A DNA stretch of 64,000 nucleotides from an uncultured Lachnoanaerobaculum sp. GTDB taxonomy: Bacteria; Bacillota; Clostridia; Lachnospirales; Lachnospiraceae. Under the pieces are notes generated by a model. It had not been told where the DNA came from. It ran no database searches and saw nothing but the letters and a program-made list of their open reading frames with translations. Positions 8,837 through 18,242 of this stretch are shown here, one piece after another (position 1 is the first letter of the stretch; every line of letters starts with the position of its first letter). The stretch covers positions 1 through 64,000 of the forward strand of contig CAMQCZ010000006.1 in NCBI GenBank assembly GCA_946999385.1, written 5' to 3'. The position numbers and the translations under genes are program-made.

Positions 8837-10450
8837 TTATTTATTTCTATATTTACTTGGTGAAACTCCATATTTTTTCTTAAATACATAGCTAAAATAA
8901 TTTTGTTCTGTATAACCTACCATATCTGCTATTTTATAAGTTTTATAATCAGTTGTATTTAATAATTCTATTGCTTTATTTAATCTAAGCTCCGTTATAT
9001 ATGCTATACATGTTTGTCCTACCTCTTTTTTAAATAGGGTAGAAAAATAAGCTGTAGACATATGCAAATGCTTACATATAAGCTCTACCGTTAAATCAGT
9101 GCTTGTATAATTCTCCATAATATACATTTTAGCTTGCATAATAACCTGCTTACTTACATTTTCTCTCTTTTCCTGCATGCTTTTATATAATCTCAAGCTT
9201 ATATCTTCCAACCAAGTTATAAATTCATCTATATTATTTATCTTATTTGAAATATCTATATGTGCCTTTGATATTATCTCAAAATTATCAAGACTGATTT
9301 CATATTGCTGCATAAGTCTTATTATAACTGAAATAACACTTAAAACATAAGCCTGTTGTTGCTTTAAATGTACTTTTGTCTTACTCAATTTATCATATGT
9401 TTTTTGTACAAAAGCTTTTATTCTTGCTTCAGGACCGAACTTTATAGAAAAACTTAATTCTTCATCCTCTTTTTCTTCAAAGCAGAGTATTCCGGCACTT
9501 TTCGGCTCAACATCCTTAATAAATATAGGATTACCTATACCTACTATCTGTTTATATCCGAGTGCCTCCAAGCCGGATTGATAAATCTCCTTCAGTGCTT
9601 GTATACTATCACTTGTATCACCTATGCCTATACTCATGCTAAAGCCTAATACTCTCTTAGCTTCTTTACAAAGTGCAATAAATAAATTTGTTAAGCTTAA
9701 GTCTATATTTTTTTCATCTATCGCTATAATTATCAACAATTTATCATCAATCAAGGAATTAAAAACACTACAACGATAATATTGCTTTAATTTATCATTT
9801 ATAAAATTTATAGCTGACAAGCTCACCAATTCCTTTTGTAAGCCTAATCTTGGATTTACAAGCATATTTTCGTATTCTATATCAATGCAGGCAATCTGAT
9901 ATTTTAAGGCATTTTCCAAATCTATTCCATACTCTTTAAATCTTAGCTCTATTTCTGAAATACTAAACTTATCATTTAATAAATTCGTTAAAAATTGATT
10001 TTTTAAAAGTGGTAAATTATCCATATAATTTTTTCTTAATTTTTCTATATCTCTTCTATTTTCTATTTCAAAATCAAGATTTTTCTTTATTTTCTTAAAT
10101 ATTTCACTTAGCTCTTCACTATTAATAGGCTTTAATATATATTCACTCACTCCTGATTTTATTGCTTCTTTAGCATATTCAAAATCATCAAAGCCTGAAA
10201 AAATTATAATTTTTATATTAGGATAATTCTCATGTATATTTCTTGAAAGACTTAATCCATCCATATATGGCATACGTATATCCGTCATTATAACATCAGG
10301 TTCATATATATCAATTTTTTCTAAAGCATCTTCACCATTTTCAGCATCACAAACCACTAAAAAGCCCAGTTTTTCCCAATCTATTTGCTTTATTATAGCG
10401 GTTCTGACCTCTTCCTCATCATCAACTAACATTAATTTGTAATATTCCAT
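8837..10450 (-). CDS. YesN-type response regulator with AraC DNA-binding domain
   Basis: Product of 537 aa. The N-terminal receiver domain has acidic Asp10-Asp11, phospho-acceptor Asp57 (DVIMTDIRMP) and the conserved Lys107 (YILKPI). A middle region of about 300 residues resembles those of other long YesN proteins. The C-terminal 100 residues are an AraC-type double helix-turn-helix (LTVELICKHLHMSTAYFSTLFKKEVGQTCIAYITELRLNKAIELL...KIADMVGYTEQNYFSYVFKKKYGVSPSKYR). It is the first gene of the regulator-kinase-binding-protein unit, and the adjacent mglBAC operon is its most likely target. It starts downstream of the secA terminator. Confidence 0.92.
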   Translation of the reverse strand: MEYYKLMLVDDEEEVRTAIIKQIDWEKLGFLVVCDAENGEDALEKIDIYEPDVIMTDIRMPYMDGLSLSRNIHENYPNIKIIIFSGFDDFEYAKEAIKSGVSEYILKPINSEELSEIFKKIKKNLDFEIENRRDIEKLRKNYMDNLPLLKNQFLTNLLNDKFSISEIELRFKEYGIDLENALKYQIACIDIEYENMLVNPRLGLQKELVSLSAINFINDKLKQYYRCSVFNSLIDDKLLIIIAIDEKNIDLSLTNLFIALCKEAKRVLGFSMSIGIGDTSDSIQALKEIYQSGLEALGYKQIVGIGNPIFIKDVEPKSAGILCFEEKEDEELSFSIKFGPEARIKAFVQKTYDKLSKTKVHLKQQQAYVLSVISVIIRLMQQYEISLDNFEIISKAHIDISNKINNIDEFITWLEDISLRLYKSMQEKRENVSKQVIMQAKMYIMENYTSTDLTVELICKHLHMSTAYFSTLFKKEVGQTCIAYITELRLNKAIELLNTTDYKTYKIADMVGYTEQNYFSYVFKKKYGVSPSKYRNK

Positions 10451-10481
10451 ATATGTACATCCTCTAAATATCTATATCAAT

Positions 10482-10523
10482 AAAAGACCTTCTATGATTT
10501 CATTTTATCATATAAGGTCTTTT
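10482..10523 (-). terminator. secA terminator
   Basis: AAAAGACCTT (10482-10491) pairs with AAGGTCTTTT (10514-10523). Inside it TATGAT and ATCATA pair as well, giving a nearly continuous stem with a small loop. It is followed by T residues on either strand. It lies between the secA stop and the response-regulator start, both on the minus strand. Confidence 0.8.
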
Positions 10524-10545
10524 TAAAGCTATATCTTTATTATAT

Positions 10546-13116
10546 TTACTTTTCAAATCTTCCATGACATTGCTTATATTTTTTACCACTTCCACATGGA
10601 CAAGGATCATTTGGATATATTTTAGCCTCTTTTTTTCTTACAGGTTCTTTTACAGCCGAATCATCTTTATTAGTTCCTGTTACCTTTGCGGCAGGCTCAC
10701 GTTCTACTGTTTGTTCAACACGTAAATTATATAAAATACGTACAGTATCTTCTCTAACGGCACTTATCATATCATCAAACATTTCATAAGCACATTTTCT
10801 AAATTCCACTAGCGGATCTCTTTGTCCATATGCCTGTAAGCCTATGCCCTGTCTTAATTGCTCCATATCATCTATATGATTCATCCATTTGTTATCAATA
10901 ACCTTTAAAAGCACTACTCTTTCCAATTCTCTAATTTTTTCCTGTTCAGGGAATTGTGCCTCTTTTTCTTCATATAGTTTTATAGCACTTTGCTTTAGCT
11001 TATGTATAAGATCCTTTTTATCAAAGCCTGTAATTTCCTCTTTTTTTATTTCTTTTAAAGGTATAATAGGTAATAATAATTCATTTAACTCATTTAAATC
11101 CCATTCATCCTCTTTTGCTTCCTCAGGAAATGACAAATCAACTGCATGCTCTACAATATCATTAATCATTTTAATGATAGTATCACGCATATTATCACCA
11201 CTTAAAACCTTATTTCTTTCATCATAAATAACTTCTCTTTGCTCATTATTTACTTCATCATATTTTAAAAGATTTTCTCTTATACCATAGTTGTTACCTT
11301 CAATCTTAGTTTGTGCCTTCTCTATTGCACTTGAAAGCATTCTATGAACTATAGGCTCACCCTCCGGTACTCCAAGTGATTCAAACATTTTTATTAATCT
11401 GTCAGAGCCGAAAAGTCGCATCAAATCATCTTCAAGTGATATATAAAATCTTGATTCTCCAACATCTCCCTGTCTGCCTGAACGTCCACGAAGCTGATTG
11501 TCAATACGTCTTGCTTCATGTCTTTCAGTTCCTATGATTTTAAGTCCTCCAAGATCTGTAGCACCCTCTTCAAGCTTTATATCTGTACCACGTCCTGCCA
11601 TATTTGTAGCTATAGTAACAGCTCCTATACTACCGGCACCGGCTACAATTTCAGCCTCTTTTTCATGAAATTTTGCATTTAATACTGTATGAGGGATTCC
11701 TTCTTTTTTCAGCATTTTTGATAACATTTCTGATGTTTCTATGGTAATAGTACCAACTAAAACCGGCTGCTTCCTTGCATAGGTTTCTTTTATTTCATCA
11801 ACAACAGCTTTAAATTTTTCTTTTTTACTCTTATAAACAACATCATTATGATCTATACGTGCTATCGGCTTATTTGTAGGTACAGCTATAGCATCCATCC
11901 CATATGTATTTCTAAATTCTTTTTCTTCCGTTAAAGCAGTACCTGTCATTCCTGCCTTCTTATTAAATTTGTTGAAGAAATTTTGATATGTTATTGTAGC
12001 TAAGGTTTTAGATTCTCTCTTAACATTTACATGCTCTTTAGCTTCTATTGCCTGATGCAAGCCGTCTGAATATCTTCTACCCGGCATAATTCTACCGGTA
12101 AATTCATCTACAATTAAGATTTCATCATCTTTTACAACATAATCCTTATCCTTAAACATTAGATTATTAGCTCTAAGTGCAAGAATTATACAATGCTGTA
12201 TCTCCAAATTTTGTGCATCTGCAAGATTTTCTATCTTAAAAAATTCTTCTACCTTCTTTACACCATCTTCTGTAAGATTTACAACCTTATCTTTCTCATT
12301 AACAATAAAATCTCCGGTTTCTTCAATTACTTCACCCATAATGGCATTCATTTTACTAAATTCACCACTGGCTTCTCCTCTTACAAGCTGCTTTGCGAGC
12401 ATATCGCAAACCTCATATAATTTTGTGGATTTTCCGGATTGTCCTGATATAATAAGCGGTGTTCTGGCTTCATCTATTAAAACTGAATCAACCTCATCTA
12501 TAATAGCATAATCCAAAGCTCGTATTACCTGCTGCTCTTTATAGATAGCCATATTATCTCTCAAATAATCAAATCCAAGCTCTGAGTTTGTTACATAAGT
12601 AATATCACAGGCATATGCTTCTTTTCTTTCATCACTTGACATACCATTTAAAACAACACCTACCTTAAGACCGAGAAACTCATGTACACTTCCCATCCAC
12701 TCGGCATCACGCTTGGCAAGATAATCATTAACTGTAACTATATGAACTCCCTTGCCTGCCAAAGCATTTAAATAAGCCGGGCATGTTGAAACCAATGTTT
12801 TTCCCTCACCGGTTCTCATCTCTGCTATACGTCCTTGATGTAAAACTATACCACCTAAAAGCTGAACAGGGTAATGCTCCATATTAAGTACTCTTTTAGC
12901 AGCCTCCCTAACTGTCGCAAAAGCCTCCGGTAATATATCATCTAAAGTTTCTCCATTTGCCAATCTTTCCTTTAATATACCCGTTTGACTTTTTAATTGT
13001 TCATCACTCATAACCTGCATGTCAGGCCTTAGCTTTTCTATTTTATGTAATATAGGTTGTATCCTTTTTAATTCTCTTTCACTATGTGTTCCAAATACCT
13101 TTTCTATCAGGCTCAT
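10546..13116 (-). CDS. secA: Preprotein translocase ATPase SecA
   Basis: About 856 aa from the ATG at 13116 (MSLIEKVFGTHSERELKRI). It is preceded by AGGAGAAAA; a longer in-frame start upstream lacks such a site. SecA drives export of proteins through SecYEG. Visible motifs are Walker A MRTGEGKTLVST, the DEAD-like AIIDEVDSVLIDEARTPLIISGQ, MTGTALTEEKEF, ATNMAGRGTDIKL and the helicase motif QLRGRSGRQGDVGESRFYISLEDDLMRLFG. The C-terminal zinc finger is complete (YPNDPCPCGSGKKYKQCHG). It is monocistronic between its own promoter and the hairpin at 10482-10523. Confidence 0.97.
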   Translation of the reverse strand: MSLIEKVFGTHSERELKRIQPILHKIEKLRPDMQVMSDEQLKSQTGILKERLANGETLDDILPEAFATVREAAKRVLNMEHYPVQLLGGIVLHQGRIAEMRTGEGKTLVSTCPAYLNALAGKGVHIVTVNDYLAKRDAEWMGSVHEFLGLKVGVVLNGMSSDERKEAYACDITYVTNSELGFDYLRDNMAIYKEQQVIRALDYAIIDEVDSVLIDEARTPLIISGQSGKSTKLYEVCDMLAKQLVRGEASGEFSKMNAIMGEVIEETGDFIVNEKDKVVNLTEDGVKKVEEFFKIENLADAQNLEIQHCIILALRANNLMFKDKDYVVKDDEILIVDEFTGRIMPGRRYSDGLHQAIEAKEHVNVKRESKTLATITYQNFFNKFNKKAGMTGTALTEEKEFRNTYGMDAIAVPTNKPIARIDHNDVVYKSKKEKFKAVVDEIKETYARKQPVLVGTITIETSEMLSKMLKKEGIPHTVLNAKFHEKEAEIVAGAGSIGAVTIATNMAGRGTDIKLEEGATDLGGLKIIGTERHEARRIDNQLRGRSGRQGDVGESRFYISLEDDLMRLFGSDRLIKMFESLGVPEGEPIVHRMLSSAIEKAQTKIEGNNYGIRENLLKYDEVNNEQREVIYDERNKVLSGDNMRDTIIKMINDIVEHAVDLSFPEEAKEDEWDLNELNELLLPIIPLKEIKKEEITGFDKKDLIHKLKQSAIKLYEEKEAQFPEQEKIRELERVVLLKVIDNKWMNHIDDMEQLRQGIGLQAYGQRDPLVEFRKCAYEMFDDMISAVREDTVRILYNLRVEQTVEREPAAKVTGTNKDDSAVKEPVRKKEAKIYPNDPCPCGSGKKYKQCHGRFEK

Positions 13117-13156
13117 ATTTTTCTCCTGTATCTTTATATAATTAATCAATTTTTTT

Positions 13157-13185
13157 ATTTTACCACTTATCTTTATTTAGTGCAA
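13157..13185 (-). promoter_or_regulatory. secA promoter
   Basis: On the minus strand TTGCAC (13180-13185) is followed after 17 bases by TAAAAT (13157-13162), a good sigma-A-type match. Transcription would start about 34 bases before the secA ATG. Confidence 0.6.
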
Positions 13186-13310
13186 TCTTATGAATAAGTA
13201 TTAACAAAAAGTTTACATCTTATTAATCTATAAAAATAGCAAAAAATATCTATGAAATATATTTCACGGTTATTTTTAAATATTTTTTAAATATTTTTAG
13301 GTTTTTTTTA

Positions 13311-13339
13311 TTGATTTTCCATGTATTATTTGCTAAAAT
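13311..13339 (+). promoter_or_regulatory. uraA-upp promoter
   Basis: TTGATT (13311-13316), a 17-base spacer and TAAAAT (13334-13339) match a sigma-A promoter. The leader to the uraA ATG would be only about 55 bases. A small inverted repeat (CGATTTT 13344-13350 and AAAATCG 13367-13373) lies at the start of the leader. There is no room for a PyrR-type antiterminator and terminator pair. Confidence 0.6.
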
Positions 13340-13400
13340 AATGCGATTTTAAAAATTCTAGAGTTGAAAATCGAATATTTATCAAAAGGGAGAAAAGAAA

Positions 13401-14717
13401 ATGTCTAAAAAGCTTGATTTCACATCAAGGGATTATCTACTTAGTATCCAACATCTATTTGCAATGTTTGGTGCTACTGTTTTAGTTCCTTTAATAACCG
13501 GTCTTAATCCATCATTGGCATTATTTAGTGCAGGTATAGGTACCCTTATTTTTCATTTATGTACCAAATTTAAGGTTCCGGTATTTTTAGGTTCTTCATT
13601 CGCATTCTTAGCTGCAATCAGTTCTGTTGTTAAACCTGAAGGAAAAATTGTTCTTTCTAACATTCCTCTAGTTCAAGGTGGCATTATCTTTGCCGGTCTT
13701 ATTTATCTTTTATTTGCAATTATAGCTTATTTCATAGGCGTCAACAAAATCAAAAAAGTATTCCCACCGGTAGTTACAGGTCCTGTTATAATTGTTATAG
13801 GTATTAATCTTGCAGGTGCCGCAATAAATGATGCAACAGGCGGATTAGGTATTTCTAATTTTAATTATGAAACTTTATTAAACTTAGGAATAGCAGCTTT
13901 TACACTTTTTATAGTTATTGCCTGCTCAATTTTTTCAAAAGGATTTTTTAAGCTTGTACCAATCTTAATAGGAATAGTTGCAGGATATGTCTTATGTGTT
14001 ATTTTATCAGCATTCGGATTATTCCATATGAATTTTTCAGCCATAAGTGCTTCACCTTGGATAAATATTCCATTTAAAACAGTAGATGTAAATGGAGTGC
14101 CTTTTATGAGCTTGCCAAAATTTGAAATAGGTGCCATACTATCAATAGCTCCTATAGCATTAGTTACTTTTATGGAGCATATAGGTGATATTACAACAAA
14201 TTCAACTGTAGTAGGAAAGGATTTCTTAAAGGATCCGGGCTTACATAGAACCTTACTTGGTGATGGTCTTGCTACAATGTTTGCCGGTCTTATAGGTGGG
14301 CCTAGTAATACTACCTACTCAGAAAACACCGGAGTTTTAGCAACAACAAAAAATTACAATCCTAGATTACTTAGATTGACAGCGGTTTTTGCCATACTTC
14401 TTGGTCTTTTCGGAAAAGTCGGTGCTGTATTACAAACTATTCCGGATCCTGTAAAAGGTGGAGTTGAAGTTATCTTATTCGGAATGATAGCAGCTGTAGG
14501 TATACGTTCACTTGCAGAATCCAACTTAGATTTTACTCATTCAAGAAACCTCACTATAGTCGGTTTAATATTGGTATTCGGACTCGGTTTTTCAAATCTC
14601 GGCGGTATTAATTTAAGCTTCAATAATTATACACTCAATATATCAGGTTTATTTATAGCAGTACTTATAGGTGTATTGATGAATTTAATTTTACCTGATA
14701 TTGATGATACTAAATAA
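13401..14717 (+). CDS. uraA: Uracil permease
   Basis: Product of 438 aa, a nucleobase:cation symporter of the NCS2 family with about 12-14 membrane segments. The N-terminus LLSIQHLFAMFGATVLVPLITGLNPSLALFSAGIGTL is typical of UraA and PyrP. The signature region TFMEHIGDITTNSTVVGKDF...LLGDGLATMFAGLIGGPSNTTYSENTGVLATTK is intact, with the substrate-site acidic residues. It imports uracil for the uracil phosphoribosyltransferase encoded 19 bases downstream. GGGAGAAAAG precedes the ATG. Confidence 0.95.
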   Translation: MSKKLDFTSRDYLLSIQHLFAMFGATVLVPLITGLNPSLALFSAGIGTLIFHLCTKFKVPVFLGSSFAFLAAISSVVKPEGKIVLSNIPLVQGGIIFAGLIYLLFAIIAYFIGVNKIKKVFPPVVTGPVIIVIGINLAGAAINDATGGLGISNFNYETLLNLGIAAFTLFIVIACSIFSKGFFKLVPILIGIVAGYVLCVILSAFGLFHMNFSAISASPWINIPFKTVDVNGVPFMSLPKFEIGAILSIAPIALVTFMEHIGDITTNSTVVGKDFLKDPGLHRTLLGDGLATMFAGLIGGPSNTTYSENTGVLATTKNYNPRLLRLTAVFAILLGLFGKVGAVLQTIPDPVKGGVEVILFGMIAAVGIRSLAESNLDFTHSRNLTIVGLILVFGLGFSNLGGINLSFNNYTLNISGLFIAVLIGVLMNLILPDIDDTK

Positions 14718-14736
14718 ATTTTGAAAGGACACTATT

Positions 14737-15366
14737 ATGAACAACGTATTTATAAATACTCACCCACTTGTTCAACACAAGATAACCTTATTAAGAGATA
14801 AACATACCGGAACTTATGAATTTCGTTCTCTAGTAGGAGAAATAGCTATGCTTATGGGCTATGATGCCTTATCTGATTTACCTACAAAGGATATAGAAAT
14901 CACAACACCAATAGAGAAATGTAAATCTCCTGTTATTGCCGGAAGAAAGCTTGCAATTGTACCTATACTTCGTGCAGGACTTGGTATGGTTGACGGAATA
15001 ACAGCTTTGGTTCCATCAGCAAAAATAGGTCATATAGGTTTATATAGAGATGAGCAAACCTTTGAGCCTCACGAATATTATTGCAAATTACCTAAACCTA
15101 TAGAAGAAAGAACAATAGTAGTTACAGACCCTATGTTAGCAACAGGCGGTTCTGCCATAGATGCAATAACTCAAATAAAAAAACATGGTGGGAAAAATAT
15201 TAAATTTATGTGTATTATAGCCGCACCTGAGGGCTTGGAAAAATTAAGAAATACTCATCCTGATATACAAATTTATGTAGGTCATGTAGATGAAAAGCTA
15301 AATGAAAATTGTTATATATGTCCAGGTCTTGGAGATGCCGGAGATAGAATTTTCGGAACAAAATAA
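14737..15366 (+). CDS. upp: Uracil phosphoribosyltransferase
   Basis: Product of 209 aa, full length. It converts uracil and PRPP to UMP. Visible motifs are the N-terminal HPLVQHKITLLRDKHTGTYEFR, the PLP-like PILRAGLGMVDG segment, the PRPP-binding VVTDPMLATGGSAIDAI and the C-terminal uracil-site region YICPGLGDAGDRIFGTK. It follows uraA by 19 bases with AAAGGACAC before the ATG, giving a two-gene uracil salvage operon. The operon ends at the nested hairpin at 15393-15494. Confidence 0.97.
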   Translation: MNNVFINTHPLVQHKITLLRDKHTGTYEFRSLVGEIAMLMGYDALSDLPTKDIEITTPIEKCKSPVIAGRKLAIVPILRAGLGMVDGITALVPSAKIGHIGLYRDEQTFEPHEYYCKLPKPIEERTIVVTDPMLATGGSAIDAITQIKKHGGKNIKFMCIIAAPEGLEKLRNTHPDIQIYVGHVDEKLNENCYICPGLGDAGDRIFGTK

Positions 15367-15392
15367 AATTTTTAAAAATAATAAAAATAAAG

Positions 15393-15494
15393 CTGACCAC
15401 AAAAACTTAGTTCTAAATGATATGTACCCCTTTTACCGGACAAATCCGGTGAAAAAGGTACATATCAATCAAAAAACTAATTAAAGAAGGTCAG
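15393..15494. repeat. Long nested inverted repeat, bidirectional terminator of upp and argH
   Basis: Four pairs of arms nest around one centre: CTGACC (15393-15398) with GGTCAG (15489-15494); TTAGTT (15407-15412) with AACTAA (15475-15480); GATATGTACC (15419-15428) with GGTACATATC (15457-15466); ACCGG (15435-15439) with CCGGT (15446-15450). T-rich tracts lie just outside both ends. It fills most of the gap between convergent upp and argH and would end transcripts from both sides. It is far longer than a simple terminator, so it may be a remnant of a small mobile inverted-repeat element that was kept as a terminator. Confidence 0.75.
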
Positions 15495-15558
15495 TTTTTT
15501 TATAGAAAAATATATCACAAAATTTATTTTCTGATATTTAATATTATGTGCTTTAAAA

Positions 15559-16926
15559 TTATAAAAGCTTTTCAATCTCTTTTATTTGTTCATCTATACA
15601 AGAAGAGCTTGGAGCTCCCTTTGTTTTTCTTTTATTTACGCAATTATATAAATCTATATTCTCATAAATATCCTCTTCAAAAACATCAGATACTTTTTTA
15701 AATTCTTCTAATGATAATTCATCTAAAGACTTATTATTTTTTTCGGCATATAAAACTAAATTACCAATGATTCCATGTGCATCTCTAAATGCCACACCCT
15801 TTTTTACAAGATAATCCGCAGCATCTGTAGCATTTGTAAAACCACCCTTAGCACTTTCAAGCATAATATCTTTATTAAATTTTATACCCTTAAGCATACC
15901 ATCCATAAGTCTTAAGCAAGCATTAACAGTATCAATACTATCAAAACTAAGCTCTTTATCCTCCTGCATATCCTTGTTATATGCAAGTGGCAAACCCTTC
16001 ATAGTTACCAATAAAGAAAATAAAGCTGCATATACTCTGCCTGTCTTTCCTCTTATAAGCTCTGCAATATCAGGATTTTTCTTTTGAGGCATAATACTTG
16101 ATCCTGTAGAATAACTGTCATCTATGCTTATAAATCTATATTCATTAGTATTCCAGATAATTATTTCTTCGGACAATCTGGATAAATGCATAGCTATAAT
16201 AGAAAATGAGGAAAGTAATTCTATCAAATAATCTCTATCGCTTACACTATCCATACTATTTCTACTTGCACATTCAAAATCTAATAGCTGTGCTACTAAT
16301 TCCCTGTCTAAAGGATAAGTGGTTCCTGCAAATGCTCCTGAACCAAGGGGAGAAGTATTCATTCTCTTTCTGCAATCCTTAAGTCTATCTCTATCTCTTA
16401 AAAACATCTCCAAATAAGCACCAAAATGATGAGCCAAACTTGTTGCCTGTGCCTTTTGCAGATGAGTAAAGCCGGGCATTATAGTTTCTTTATGCTCCTT
16501 AACTATATTCAAAATTGTTTTCAATAATGAATTTAATAAAACTATATTTTCATCTATAACATCCCTTATATATAGTTTCATATCAAGTGCAACCTGATCA
16601 TTTCTGCTTCTTCCTGTATGCAGTCTTTTTCCTGCTAAGCCTATTCTTTGTATCAAATTAGATTCTATAAAAGAATGTATATCCTCACAAGTATCATCGA
16701 ATTTCAAAACCCCTGCATCTATATCATTTTCAATGGTTTCCAATCCCTTTAAAATCGAAGCGGCATCTTCTTTTGTTATTATATTTGTTTTTGCAAGCAT
16801 TCTCACATGTGCCTTACTTCCTCTAATATCCTGCTTATAAAATCTTTTATCAAAGCTTAATGACTCATTAAATTTTTGAACTGAATCATCAGTTTTTTTT
16901 GTAAAACGTCCACCCCATAATTTCAT
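15559..16926 (-). CDS. argH: Argininosuccinate lyase
   Basis: Product of 455 aa. It splits argininosuccinate into arginine and fumarate, the last step of arginine synthesis. The fumarase-superfamily signature GSSIMPQKKNPDIAELIRGKTGRVYA is present, as are LHTGRSRNDQVALDMKLYIRD and MPGFTHLQKAQATSLAHHF, which supply active-site residues. The N-terminus MKLWGGRFTKKTDDSVQKFNESLSFDKR is canonical. It is the last gene of an eight-gene minus-strand run and lies 11 bases after a TPR gene. No argG is adjacent. Confidence 0.96.
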   Translation of the reverse strand: MKLWGGRFTKKTDDSVQKFNESLSFDKRFYKQDIRGSKAHVRMLAKTNIITKEDAASILKGLETIENDIDAGVLKFDDTCEDIHSFIESNLIQRIGLAGKRLHTGRSRNDQVALDMKLYIRDVIDENIVLLNSLLKTILNIVKEHKETIMPGFTHLQKAQATSLAHHFGAYLEMFLRDRDRLKDCRKRMNTSPLGSGAFAGTTYPLDRELVAQLLDFECASRNSMDSVSDRDYLIELLSSFSIIAMHLSRLSEEIIIWNTNEYRFISIDDSYSTGSSIMPQKKNPDIAELIRGKTGRVYAALFSLLVTMKGLPLAYNKDMQEDKELSFDSIDTVNACLRLMDGMLKGIKFNKDIMLESAKGGFTNATDAADYLVKKGVAFRDAHGIIGNLVLYAEKNNKSLDELSLEEFKKVSDVFEEDIYENIDLYNCVNKRKTKGAPSSSCIDEQIKEIEKLL

Positions 16927-16937
16927 AATTGTCTTCT

Positions 16938-18242
16938 TTAATATCCTCTCTCAGCTCCTGCTGCCCTTGCCTGCTCCGTATCAGGATAGTTAATAATTAT
17001 ATCACTGAATATTGTATTTGCATCTTCTATCTTTTGTAATTTTTTCAAAGCCTTTGCTTTATTTAATAAAGCATCTATATTATTTTTATCTAATTTTAAA
17101 GATTTATCATAATATATAATGGCATTATCATAATCCTTTTTGTCATAAAATGTGTCGGCATGCTTAAGTAAAAGCATCGAACCTCCTGCGTCTACTTTTT
17201 CCTTAATTTTATTTAATAATATTGATATATCAAAGTCTGTTCCATCGTCTATATTATCTATACTATTAGGATCAAAATCACTATATATATCTGCCAGTCT
17301 TGTAAGATCATTTGCATTAAGTGCTTCCGACATTGCAAGAAGCTTTTGATATTGTGTAGATTTATAATTTATATTTTCCTTACTTGTATTACTCAGCTCT
17401 TTTAATGCATCTCTTTCTTTAATTACATCATCCAATTTTTTTCCAAGCTTTTCTTTATCTATATTTACAGTATTTAATTTTTCACTGACAACTAACATTT
17501 CCTTATTATGAATATTATTAAGTTTAGTCTTCATTGTAGGTATATATAAAAACATAATAAATGAAGCTCCTATTAATAATCCTATAAAAATATTAATGAA
17601 GGTTTGTGTTCCTGAATAAGCTTTATATGTACTTGGTATTATAGTATCGCTTATAATATAGCTTGTAGTATCATCATTTGAATTTTTTACTATATTTTTT
17701 AAACTTTCATCTGCATATTGTTTGTATTTTAAAGCTAAAAAATTATACTTATCAATTTTCAAAATATTTTTCAATACTTTTTTTGCTCTTTTAAAATCTT
17801 TCTTTTCAAGGTAAAGTAATGATAAAAGCAAAGCGGCTTTAATAAATTTAGGATTTGCTTCAACTACCCTTGAAAGACTTAATATAGCAAGATCTTTGTT
17901 AAATTCATTGGCATCTATCAAGGCCTGATTATATCTGAATGTTAAATCTTTGTATAATCGCATTCTATCCGACTTTTTTTGAACCTCATATATATATATA
18001 TCAGCTATATTGTCATTTTTTTTAATATTAATACTAATTACCCATGAAAGCAAAGCTAAAGCAATTTCACCGGTTTCATAGTAAAGCAAGCCTAATAGAT
18101 TTCTTGCATTTATATTACTTTTATTATACTCTAAGGATTTTTTTAAACACATAATTGCCATACAAAGATTTATTTGCTTGGCATAACTAAGACCTGCATT
18201 ATAATAGGCATTAGAAATTCTTATCATTTCTCTTTTTTGCAT
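16938..18242 (-). CDS. Membrane-anchored tetratricopeptide repeat protein
   Basis: Product of 434 aa. The N-terminal ~190 residues contain TPR-like helices (AYYNAGLSYAKQINLCMAIMCLKKSLEYN; FIKAALLLSLLYLEKKDFKRAKKVLKNILKID). One membrane segment follows at about 215-235 (FINIFIGLLIGASFIMFLYIP), then a coiled coil at about 240-290. A C-terminal TPR block comes last (ADTFYDKKDYDNAIIYYDKSLKLDKNNIDALLNKAKALKKL). So TPR domains face both sides of the membrane. It overlaps the preceding small gene by 32 bases. Function is unknown; a scaffold role is inferred from architecture only. Confidence 0.75.
   Translation of the reverse strand: MQKREMIRISNAYYNAGLSYAKQINLCMAIMCLKKSLEYNKSNINARNLLGLLYYETGEIALALLSWVISINIKKNDNIADIYIYEVQKKSDRMRLYKDLTFRYNQALIDANEFNKDLAILSLSRVVEANPKFIKAALLLSLLYLEKKDFKRAKKVLKNILKIDKYNFLALKYKQYADESLKNIVKNSNDDTTSYIISDTIIPSTYKAYSGTQTFINIFIGLLIGASFIMFLYIPTMKTKLNNIHNKEMLVVSEKLNTVNIDKEKLGKKLDDVIKERDALKELSNTSKENINYKSTQYQKLLAMSEALNANDLTRLADIYSDFDPNSIDNIDDGTDFDISILLNKIKEKVDAGGSMLLLKHADTFYDKKDYDNAIIYYDKSLKLDKNNIDALLNKAKALKKLQKIEDANTIFSDIIINYPDTEQARAAGAERGY

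Noticed and set aside
13340..13400. Possible PyrR-type attenuator before uraA
   Set aside because: The leader is only about 55 bases and has one short AT-rich inverted repeat, with no terminator/antiterminator alternatives and no PyrR-binding loop sequence.
15302..15484. Plus-strand frame overlapping the upp end and the nested hairpin
   Set aside because: It overlaps conserved upp codons and then runs through the hairpin arms; there is no suitable ribosome-binding site, so the hairpin is the better explanation.
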